Part shown: positions 52,592-60,046 of the stretch, one piece after another
Position numbering within the stretch: position 1 is the first letter of the stretch
Layout of the letters: each line of letters opens with the position of its first letter
Assembly (NCBI RefSeq): GCF_004341085.1
Contig: NZ_SLXW01000004.1
Location: 434,001 to 498,000, forward strand
DNA length: 64,000 nt
Direction: 5' to 3'
Source: Sphingomonas sp. PP-CE-1G-424
GTDB lineage: Bacteria; Pseudomonadota; Alphaproteobacteria; Sphingomonadales; Sphingomonadaceae
The notes under the pieces: generated by a model
The model's input: the letters and a program-made list of their open reading frames with translations, nothing else
The model's database searches: none
Told to the model about the DNA's origin: nothing
Made by a program: the position numbers and the translations under genes

Positions 52592-54830
52592 CGCCCGGGA
52601 CTTTAACGCCGATGTCTTGCAGTTGCGGGACAATTCGTCCGTCTCGTGCGCGGGTCGTTACCGTAAGTGTGCCGCCGCGGAGCAAGTCGGCATGGTCGAC
52701 GCGGAAGTCGGGCAGGGCGCGCCCGTTCAGGCTGGCGCGTGCGATCGTGCCGTCCGCCGGTCCGTCGCGTCGGATCGTCAACCTGCGTCCATTGCCGAGA
52801 TCGATCTGCGCGCGGTCGAACGCGGGGGTCGTGACCACATACCACGGCTCGCCCGGGACCAATGGATACAGGCCGAGCGTCGCGAACGCGTACCACGCGG
52901 TCATCCCGCCGGCATCGTCGTCCATCCCGTCGGCAAACCCCTGCGGCGATAGCGCGAAGCTGCGGCCGACGAACGGCACCGGCAGCTTGCCGCTGTTGGT
53001 ATAGGGATGCGCGATCGGCTTGGTCAGGATCGTCCGGACGAGATCGGCAGTAGCCTGCGGCTGGCCTAGCGCGGCGAACATCAATGGCACCTGGATGTCG
53101 GGCTCGTTGGTCATGTTGAACAGGCCGGCATCGAAGAAATGATGCAGTTCGCCGAGCAGCCGCTCGCGCCCGACCGTCGCGGTCATCCACGGCAGGTCGA
53201 AGATCGGCGCCCAGCGATATTGCCACAAGGTGCCCTGATACAGCCCGCGCGCCTTGACCACGTCGCCGTCCGCGCCTGGGGTCTGGAACACCGATCGCCA
53301 CATCGGACGATAGCTTTGCGCCTTGGCGGTGAAGGTCCGCGCGAGATCGGTGCGGCCGAGATCGCGCGCCAGTTCGGCGGTCGCCCAATCGTCATAGGCC
53401 GCCTCGATCTGCTCGTCCGGCGTGCCGCGCTTGAGCGTGTCGCTGTCGGCAGCCATCCCCGCCAGCGCGGCGTCCGCATCGAACGCGATGCCCTTACGAT
53501 GCATGTCGAGCAGCGCGATCCCGGCATGTTCGGTGCGGACCGTCAGGAACGGTTCGTGCGGGGTCGACCATTGGGCTTTGCCGCCTGCGTAAAGCGCGAC
53601 TAGCGAGTTTGCGATATCGGCGCTGCGCTCGGGCTGGAGGAGGGCGAGCAACGGCATCTGCGTGCGGTAATTGTCCCATAGCGACCAGTTCGCGTAGCGC
53701 GTCCGGCCCTTCGGCGAGGTCTGGACCGTGCCGTCCTTGTCGCGGTGGCGCCCGTCGGGATCGTCGATCGCGACCGGGGTTTCCATCACGCGGTAGAGCG
53801 ACGTGTAGAACAGTGCGCGCTGGTCTCGTGCGCCGCCGAGCACAACACGACCCAGGATACGGTTCCAGGCCGCGCGCGTATCGGTCGCGACGGTGGCAAG
53901 CGGGCGGTCGCCGAGTTCGGTCTCGCGCACCGATGCCGCGCCGCGTCCGTCGACGGTGGAGAGCCCGGTACGGATTTCGATCGCATCGCCCGCTTTGCCG
54001 GTGATGTGGAGCGTCGCCAGATCGTTCGCGCCGGTGGTCAGCGTGTGGTGGATTGGACGTCCGTTGACGAGGATTCGGCTGGCGGTGTGGAGGTGATAGG
54101 CACCCTGATCGCAGACCGTGCCCGCGACGAGGTCGGCGCGGAGGTCGTCGCTGGCGAGGCTCGCCCAACTTGCTGCCAGCCGTTTCGAATAGCTGTGTCG
54201 TGGGTCGATCCGCAGATCCACTGCGCCGGTGCGGGGCAGCGTGAAGCGCAGCACACCCGCACCCCGCGTCGCCGCCATCTCGGCGAGGATGCCGTGGTCG
54301 TAGAGGACGCGGTACGTCCCGGCGCGTGCGGTCTCGCTCGCCTTGTCGATCAGCGCGGCGCCGGTGCTGCCGGCATAGCGCAGCGAGATCATCAGGTCGC
54401 CGCCCGCACCGCCGCAGCCCACGCCGACGCCGCGGGTGTGCGAAAAGCCGAGCAGCGTGGTCGCCGCGTGGTCGTAGCCCGCGTGGTTGGCCAAGCTGGT
54501 ATCGGGACCAAGCTGCATCATCCCGAACGGCGCAACCGCGGCGGGGGACAGCTGGCCGAAATCGGCGAGCGTGCCGACGAACGGGTCGACGAGGTCTGCG
54601 GGGTTTTCCTGTGCGGTGAGGGCGGTGGGGGTGAGGAGCAGGCCTAGAAGGAGGGGATATCTCGCCCTCCTTTTCCGTAACCACCCCGGCGAAGGCCGGG
54701 GCCCAATTGGAAAGGTCGGCGTAATGGAGCGCGATTCTCCGTTACAGCCGTCCCCCAATTGGGCCCCGGCCTTCGCCGGGGTGGTGCCGCGGGTGTTGAC
54801 GGAGACTGCCCGCCCGAAAGGATCGCTCAT
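52569..54830 (-). CDS. Glycoside hydrolase family 92 (alpha-mannosidase-like), N-terminus altered by repeat
   Basis: A GH92 enzyme, 753 codons from the ATG. Signatures: ADLVDPFVGTLADFG, APFGMMQLGPDT, NEPDIQVPLMFAALGQP and DGMDDDAGGMTAWYAFATLGLYPL. GH92 members are exo-alpha-mannosidases. The signal peptide (RKRRARYPLLLGLLLTPTALTAQ) begins only at residue ~52. Codons 16-50 come from a REPIN-like hairpin, and no ATG or GTG lies in frame between it and the signal peptide. The ATG at 54830 overlaps the YdcF stop (ATGA). A TTG at 54758 inside the repeat is the only other candidate. Expression or export may be impaired. Confidence 0.85.
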   Translation of the reverse strand: MSDPFGRAVSVNTRGTTPAKAGAQLGDGCNGESRSITPTFPIGPRPSPGWLRKRRARYPLLLGLLLTPTALTAQENPADLVDPFVGTLADFGQLSPAAVAPFGMMQLGPDTSLANHAGYDHAATTLLGFSHTRGVGVGCGGAGGDLMISLRYAGSTGAALIDKASETARAGTYRVLYDHGILAEMAATRGAGVLRFTLPRTGAVDLRIDPRHSYSKRLAASWASLASDDLRADLVAGTVCDQGAYHLHTASRILVNGRPIHHTLTTGANDLATLHITGKAGDAIEIRTGLSTVDGRGAASVRETELGDRPLATVATDTRAAWNRILGRVVLGGARDQRALFYTSLYRVMETPVAIDDPDGRHRDKDGTVQTSPKGRTRYANWSLWDNYRTQMPLLALLQPERSADIANSLVALYAGGKAQWSTPHEPFLTVRTEHAGIALLDMHRKGIAFDADAALAGMAADSDTLKRGTPDEQIEAAYDDWATAELARDLGRTDLARTFTAKAQSYRPMWRSVFQTPGADGDVVKARGLYQGTLWQYRWAPIFDLPWMTATVGRERLLGELHHFFDAGLFNMTNEPDIQVPLMFAALGQPQATADLVRTILTKPIAHPYTNSGKLPVPFVGRSFALSPQGFADGMDDDAGGMTAWYAFATLGLYPLVPGEPWYVVTTPAFDRAQIDLGNGRRLTIRRDGPADGTIARASLNGRALPDFRVDHADLLRGGTLTVTTRARDGRIVPQLQDIGVKVPGDGHRRPR
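54680..54785. repeat. REPIN-like hairpin, family B copy 2 (inside GH92 frame)
   Basis: Perfect 30-31-base arms (54680-54710 and 54755-54785), same sequence as the arms at 4667-4774. It lies exactly between the ATG coupled to YdcF and the GH92 signal peptide, filling codons 16-50 of the open frame. The inner hairpins have GAAG loops. Confidence 0.92.
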
Positions 54831-55978
54831 GGATCGAGAGGATCGCGCGGATCTTGGCGTAGGGATAGTCGCGACGGCCGGAATTCTAGATCGTACACAG
54901 ACAGCCGCCGGCCCACAGCACCCGGCAGATACCCAAGCTCCGCGCGGTTGCGGTCGGTGAACGTCGCGCTCTCGATATACTTGCTCTGCTCGGCGTCGGT
55001 GACGATCAGCGTCGGCCGATCGAGCGGGATGCCGAGCGCCACCATCCGCCGCGTCGCGTTGCGCAAATTGGTCGTCGTGTGCCGCGCATACGGCTCCAGG
55101 ATTACGCGGTCGGCGGGGATCCCGTACCGCTCGATCAGCGCGCGGCGGATCTCGACCGCCTCGACGAACCGCGTGCGGCGCGGGTGGACCGCGCTGCCCG
55201 ACACCAGGATGAACGGTGCGAGACCCTGGCGATAGCGTTGCGCGGCGAGCAGCGCGTGGAGCTTGCTGCGGGGGCTCAGCACCGTCGCGCTATCCTCGGG
55301 GCCGACGCCGGGCACGATCAGCAGCGAGTAGCGGTACGCGCTCCAGTTCGTCCGCGCCGCCGCCGCTTGCGCGCCCGCATTCTCGCGCTGGTCGAGCGGA
55401 TCGAACCGCGTTGCCGCGATCGCATCGTTGGCGTCGAGCAGCGCCACCGCCAGCCGCACGCTCGCGGCGATCGTGTCCGGCCGCGCCGCCGATGCCGCCC
55501 GCGCGGTATCGATCGCGACCTTCACGCTGTCGGCGAAGAAGGGCGTGTCGGTCGCAAAGACCGGCCCGTCGATCTTCGGATAGCGCCCCGGCAGCCCCAG
55601 TCCGTAAACCCGCAGGACGACGTTCAGCGCTTCCAGCTCCTGGTCGACCCCCGCCGCCACCGACAGGTCCGCATTCTGTCGCACGCCGGTCTTGCCCAGC
55701 CGCGCCACCGCTGCCGCGACCGCCGCCCGGTCCTGATCGCTCCACATCGTCGCCTCGACCACGCACGCCGGCCCGTCGCCACACGCGGCAATCCGCGCCG
55801 CCCGCGCCCGCGTGTCGAGGCCCGGCAACCGATCGAGCGCGCCCAGCATCGGGAACAGCCGCTGCGACAGGCCATCGGCGACGGTATCCGTCATCGCCAC
55901 CGGTGCAGGCGTCTCCGCCCACACCGGTGCTGCCGCCGTCATCGTCAGCGCCGCCAACACGATACGCAGCCCCGTCAC
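54827..55978 (-). CDS. YdcF/DUF218 family protein with signal peptide
   Basis: A 383-residue protein. Signal peptide MTGLRIVLAALTMTAAAPVWA. The C-terminal DUF218 fold has SLLIVPGVGPED, PFILVSGSAVHPRRTRFVEAVEIRRAL, ILEPYARHTTTNLRNATRRM and LIVTDAEQSKYI. Family members (ElyC, SanA, YdcF) act around envelope polysaccharides. It lacks the membrane helices of ElyC. A GTG start overlaps the TBDR stop (GTGA), and its stop overlaps the GH92 ATG, so it is coupled on both sides. Confidence 0.87.
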   Translation of the reverse strand: MTGLRIVLAALTMTAAAPVWAETPAPVAMTDTVADGLSQRLFPMLGALDRLPGLDTRARAARIAACGDGPACVVEATMWSDQDRAAVAAAVARLGKTGVRQNADLSVAAGVDQELEALNVVLRVYGLGLPGRYPKIDGPVFATDTPFFADSVKVAIDTARAASAARPDTIAASVRLAVALLDANDAIAATRFDPLDQRENAGAQAAAARTNWSAYRYSLLIVPGVGPEDSATVLSPRSKLHALLAAQRYRQGLAPFILVSGSAVHPRRTRFVEAVEIRRALIERYGIPADRVILEPYARHTTTNLRNATRRMVALGIPLDRPTLIVTDAEQSKYIESATFTDRNRAELGYLPGAVGRRLSVYDLEFRPSRLSLRQDPRDPLDP

Positions 55979-58530
55979 CAGGACTTGCTGACCACGAGGC
56001 GGACGTTGCGGCCGAAGATCGGGCGGCCATAGATCGCGTCAGCGGTGCCCTGGCCGCTCAGCTGGTCGGTGCGCGTATTGCCTTCGGTCAGGCCCTTCGC
56101 GTTGAACAGATTGTCGCCGACGACCTGCATCTGCCACGTGTCGTGGGTCAGCGTCATGCCCGCGCCGACCGTCTGATACGAAGGCAGCGCGGTGTTGTTG
56201 AAAAAGTCGACATAGCGCTTGCCGGTGTATTCGTAGCGGCCATAGACTTGCACCGAATTGCCCGCGACGTCGAAGTCGACCGAGGGGCGGATGTTGCCAT
56301 AGACCTTGGGTTCGCGGACGATCTGGTTGCCTTCGACAGCGCCGGCGCTTGCGCCATTGGCGTTGGTCAGGCTCTTGTACTGCGGATCGCTGATCGTCAG
56401 CGCGCCGGTCAGCGCAAAGCCGTGTGGCAGCGCGAGGTTGCCGTCGATCTCGATGCCCTTGATCTCGGCCTTGCCGATGAACGGCACCGACTGGTCGTTG
56501 CGGCCGGTCACCGGGTCGAGCGCGACGAACGACGCGTTGAGCGGATTGTAGCGCGTATAGAAGCCGATCAGGTACAGATAGGACCGGCCAAATGCGGCCT
56601 TCAGACCGACCTCGTACTGGTTCGCCTTCGAGGTGATGATCGTCGGGTTGATCTGGTAGGTGACCTGGGTCGAGGGCGGTGTCTCGAGATGCGACGCGCG
56701 GGCATAGGCGCCGAGATGCTGCGTGACGTCGTAGTTGACGCCTCCCGTCCAGTTGGTGATGCTCGGGCTCAGCTTTGAATTGATGATCTGGCCGGTGAAC
56801 GCGCGCACCGCATTGTCGGCGAGCGTGTTCGGGTCGCCGAGGTTGGCGGACGTCGTCGCGAACGCAGAGCCCTTGAAGCTGTAGCGCTCATGGCGGATGC
56901 CGCCGTCCAGCGTCAGCCCCTTGACCAGTTCCCACGTGTCGTTCGCGTAGAGCGCGTACATCGAGGCGTCGGTGTTGCCGCGGTTGAGCGTGGTCGTATA
57001 GCGCAGCACGCCGTTGTCGGTGATTGAACCGACCGCCTGGCCCGCGGCGTTGTAGGCGATGAGGTCGAGCGTGCGCGGCTTGCCCTTCACTTCGAGCAGA
57101 TAGTCCTGATACGCGACTTCGTTGGTCTCGCCGTACAGGCTGCCATACACACCGACGCGCAGGTCATGCGTGCCGAACCCGGTCGCGATCGATCGCGTGA
57201 CGCTGAGATCGCCTTGCGTCGAATAATATTTCGAGACGACGTCGCGGAACTGCGCGGGCACGACGAGGCCGGAAGCGGCGTTGGGATCATAGACCTGCGC
57301 GCCGTTGGTGCCGACGATCGCGTAGCCGAGCCGCGTCACGCCTGCGCCGAACGCGGTCCGTGCCGCCGTCAGGTTGCTCGCGGCAAAGGCGTTCGCGTCC
57401 GACGGGTTGCTGGTCGAATAGAGCGCGTCGAAATGCAGCTTGCCGACGCTGACGCCGCCCTTCGCCGCGACCTTCCAGCCGTCGTAATCCGCGTCGTACT
57501 GCACGCCGACGTTGCCGAACTGCGTGTGGCGACCATTGCCGAGATCGGCATTGACGTTGCGCGTCGTGCCGTCTGCCTCGCGGAAGCGGATATCGGCGTT
57601 GCGCAACGCGGGCGAGTTCATCGTGCCGCTGAAGAAATCGATATACTGGTTGAGCGACTTGGTCGGATCGCGCGGATCGGCGGTCGGGATCGGCAGGTAG
57701 AACACGTTGTGGTCGTTCAGGTAGTTGCCCGAGATCCGCAGCGATCCGTTGCTGAAGTCGTGTTTGATATTGCCGCGGATCTGGCCACCGCGATCATTGG
57801 GGAAGCCGTTGTCGCGGTAGCCGTCGTGATGACGGATGAATCCGCCGATCGCGTAATAGGTCGAATCGTCGATCGGGCCCGCCTGGTACGCGTCGAGCCG
57901 GTACAGCCCGGTGTCGCCGAGCGTCACCTGCGCCTTGCCGCGCGTCGTATCGGTGCCGGACACGGTGATGTTGTTGACGATCGCGGCGGCATAGCTCGCA
58001 TAGACCGGGGCAGGGCCGCCGCGCACGACCTCGACGCGTTGCGTCATCAGGTCGAACCGGTTGATGCTGTCGCCGCGGAAGAAATTGCCGTCATTCTCGT
58101 GGAACAGCGGCAGGCCGTCCTGCTGGAACGTGACCAGGCCGCCGTCGCTTGGCAGACCGCGCAGGCGGATGATGTTCTGGACCTCGCCGCCGGTATTCTC
58201 GACCGCGAAGCCGGGCAGCTTGCCGAGCAGATCGGCGAAGTTGATCGGCGCGAGCTTCTGGATGTCGGCGTTGCTCAGCGAGTTGACCGCGTAGGACACG
58301 TCGAAGCGGCGCTGCTGACGCGCGGAGCCGGTGACGATGATGTCGCTGCCGGTTTCGGGCGTCGCCGCGTCCGGTGCAGGTGCGGACGCGGCCTGCGTTG
58401 CGGACGCGTCGTCGGTCGACGCGGTCGTCGGTGCAGGCGTGGTCGAAGCAGATTGGGCCCAAACCGGCGTGTACGCCATCATGCCGAGTGCGATCAGCGC
58501 GCAGCCACCGCGCAAGCGAGTCTTCGTCAT
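55975..58530 (-). CDS. TonB-dependent receptor of the GH92 operon
   Basis: An 851-residue receptor. Signal peptide MTKTRLRGGCALIALGMMAYTPVWA, Ala/Thr-rich linker, TonB-box-like SDIIVTGSARQQRRF. The plug shows NFADLLGKLPGFAVENTGG, IIRLRGLPSDGGLVTFQQDGLPL and VEVVRGGPAPVYASYAAAIVNNI. The C-terminus is FGRNVRLVVSKSW, ending in an aromatic residue. It is first in the TBDR-YdcF-GH92-MFS operon; the likely ligand is a mannose-containing glycan. The start at MTKTRL is preferred over the upstream MSHCAPSG. Confidence 0.93.
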   Translation of the reverse strand: MTKTRLRGGCALIALGMMAYTPVWAQSASTTPAPTTASTDDASATQAASAPAPDAATPETGSDIIVTGSARQQRRFDVSYAVNSLSNADIQKLAPINFADLLGKLPGFAVENTGGEVQNIIRLRGLPSDGGLVTFQQDGLPLFHENDGNFFRGDSINRFDLMTQRVEVVRGGPAPVYASYAAAIVNNITVSGTDTTRGKAQVTLGDTGLYRLDAYQAGPIDDSTYYAIGGFIRHHDGYRDNGFPNDRGGQIRGNIKHDFSNGSLRISGNYLNDHNVFYLPIPTADPRDPTKSLNQYIDFFSGTMNSPALRNADIRFREADGTTRNVNADLGNGRHTQFGNVGVQYDADYDGWKVAAKGGVSVGKLHFDALYSTSNPSDANAFAASNLTAARTAFGAGVTRLGYAIVGTNGAQVYDPNAASGLVVPAQFRDVVSKYYSTQGDLSVTRSIATGFGTHDLRVGVYGSLYGETNEVAYQDYLLEVKGKPRTLDLIAYNAAGQAVGSITDNGVLRYTTTLNRGNTDASMYALYANDTWELVKGLTLDGGIRHERYSFKGSAFATTSANLGDPNTLADNAVRAFTGQIINSKLSPSITNWTGGVNYDVTQHLGAYARASHLETPPSTQVTYQINPTIITSKANQYEVGLKAAFGRSYLYLIGFYTRYNPLNASFVALDPVTGRNDQSVPFIGKAEIKGIEIDGNLALPHGFALTGALTISDPQYKSLTNANGASAGAVEGNQIVREPKVYGNIRPSVDFDVAGNSVQVYGRYEYTGKRYVDFFNNTALPSYQTVGAGMTLTHDTWQMQVVGDNLFNAKGLTEGNTRTDQLSGQGTADAIYGRPIFGRNVRLVVSKSW

Positions 58531-58590
58531 CAATTGGTTCCCACCCTGTGTCCTGAAGCAGCCGCTGGGCGCGCAATGTGACAATTTTAA

Positions 58591-58608
58591 TTAATTTCAC
58601 GAAATAAA
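58591..58608. promoter_or_regulatory. ROK-type operator between TBDR operon and ROK regulator
   Basis: TTAATTTCACGAAATAAA is an inverted repeat: ATTTC-N2-GAAAT is perfect, and the 8-base arms match at 7 positions. The form is close to the TTATTTCG half-sites of NagC/Mlc operators. It lies between the two divergent starts and would let the ROK protein repress both. Confidence 0.65.
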
Positions 58609-58654
58609 CTAATGGTGTAGCCGATTGTCGTGAAAGCGTGCGGAGGTGTCACAC

Positions 58655-59764
58655 ATGAGGCTCAGGCTGGACGACGACGAGCGTCGGATCATGCAGGTGC
58701 TGCGATCGACGGGTTCCCGGTCGCGCAAGCAGCTGGCGGTCGATCTCGCGATGAGCGCATCGAAGCTTACCCGGCTGTCGAGCAACCTGTTGGCGCACGG
58801 CCTGATCGAGGAGTGCGCGACCGCGGATGCCGTCACGCCCGGTCGTCCGGCGGTCCCGCTGCGGATATCGCCGCAGGCGGGCTATGCGGTCGGCGCGATG
58901 CTGCACCGTGGGCTGATCGAGGTGGCGCTGGTCGACTATGCCGGTGGCGTGATCGCGCACAGCTCGCAACCGTTCGACGATCCCGACCCGCGTGTGTTCG
59001 CCGCCTGCGTGACCGCGACGATGCACGATCTGGCGATCGCGAACCGCCTGTTGGGCCGGCGGCTGCTGGGGGTCGGGATCGGCGTCCCCGGATCGTCGAC
59101 GTCGCCCGAGGGGAACAAGCGCTGGACGGTGGACAGCCTCGCAGTGTGGCGCGGCATCGACCTCAAGGCGCTGTTCGAGGAGCATATCGGCCACCCGGTC
59201 TGGATCGAGAACGATGCCAACGCCGCGGCGCTCGCGGAATATTATATCGGTGGCCTGATGCGGCGCTGTTCGACCGCGGTGGTGATCCTGCTCGGCCACG
59301 GGATCGGCGCGGGCGTCATCATCGAAGGGCGCATCCTGCGCGGCGCGATGGCCAGCGCGGGCGAGATCGGCTGTCTCTATCCCAGTACCGACGCGCGTCC
59401 CTCGACGCTCGATCTGCTGGTGACGCTGCGCGCGGCGGGGTGCGCGATCCATTCGCTGGTCGATTTCGACGCGGCGATTGTCGGGTACGAGGATGTCGTC
59501 GATCGTTGGGTGCGGCGCGCCGCCAGCCAGATCGCGGTGATCGTCAACTGGGGCATCGCCTGGATCGACCCCGGCGAGTTCGTGATCTCCAGCCCCTTGC
59601 CCAATCGCATCCTGACCGCGCTGGTCGAGCATATCGATTTCGCGGCGATGCACATCGGCGATCACGTCGCCACGCCGCCGCGGATCTCGGTGTCGACGCT
59701 CGAAGGCGCCGCCGCGACGATCGGCGCTGCGTTGCTGCCGATCCACGCGACGACCGTGCCTTGA
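58655..59764 (+). CDS. ROK family transcriptional regulator
   Basis: A 369-residue repressor. N-terminal winged helix (ERRIMQVLRSTGSRSRKQLAVDLAMSASKLTRLSSNLL) followed by a ROK sugar-kinase-like domain with IGVPGSST, WIENDANAAALAEYY and GHGIGAGVIIEGRILRGAMASAGEIG. The zinc-binding Cys-rich motif that follows AGEIG in most ROK proteins is missing (GCLYPSTDARPS), making it an atypical member. CGGAGG lies 8 bases before the ATG. It faces the TBDR-GH92 operon and is its probable regulator, sensing a sugar. Confidence 0.9.
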   Translation: MRLRLDDDERRIMQVLRSTGSRSRKQLAVDLAMSASKLTRLSSNLLAHGLIEECATADAVTPGRPAVPLRISPQAGYAVGAMLHRGLIEVALVDYAGGVIAHSSQPFDDPDPRVFAACVTATMHDLAIANRLLGRRLLGVGIGVPGSSTSPEGNKRWTVDSLAVWRGIDLKALFEEHIGHPVWIENDANAAALAEYYIGGLMRRCSTAVVILLGHGIGAGVIIEGRILRGAMASAGEIGCLYPSTDARPSTLDLLVTLRAAGCAIHSLVDFDAAIVGYEDVVDRWVRRAASQIAVIVNWGIAWIDPGEFVISSPLPNRILTALVEHIDFAAMHIGDHVATPPRISVSTLEGAAATIGAALLPIHATTVP

Positions 59765-59842
59765 TCCGGCGGAGCCGCGTGCGGGTAGGGCGGGTCAGGG
59801 GCGATCGACAATCGGTGTGAGGTGCCGCGGACCCGCTCTTAT

Positions 59843-59942
59843 CCCGTCATCCCCGCGGAGGCGAGGACCCAGATGCTCAAACGGTCGCGATCAGGTCGCG
59901 AGGTTTGCCAATATGGGTTCCCGCCTTCGCGGGAATGACGGG
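59843..59942. repeat. REPIN-like imperfect inverted repeat, family C
   Basis: Outer arms CCCGTCATCCCCGCGGAGG... and its partner (reverse CCCGTCATTCCCGCGAAGG...) pair with few mismatches across ~32 bases. The right arm folds as TTCCCGC-GAAG-GCGGGAA. It lies between the ROK and S9 peptidase genes, which converge on it. Confidence 0.8.
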
Positions 59943-60046
59943 CGCATGTTTTACGGGGACAAGCGCCGAGCCAGCCCGGGATGATGGAATGATGACCGGT
60001 GCGCGTCCCACACTGAACGTCGATCCGAAGGCCTCGGCCGAAGCCG

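Noticed and set aside
53494..54684. GTG-started 396-codon frame with a good Shine-Dalgarno near the GH92 start
   Set aside because: It is one frame off from GH92; its translation is Arg/Pro-rich and carries no domain, while GH92 motifs continue through the other frame.
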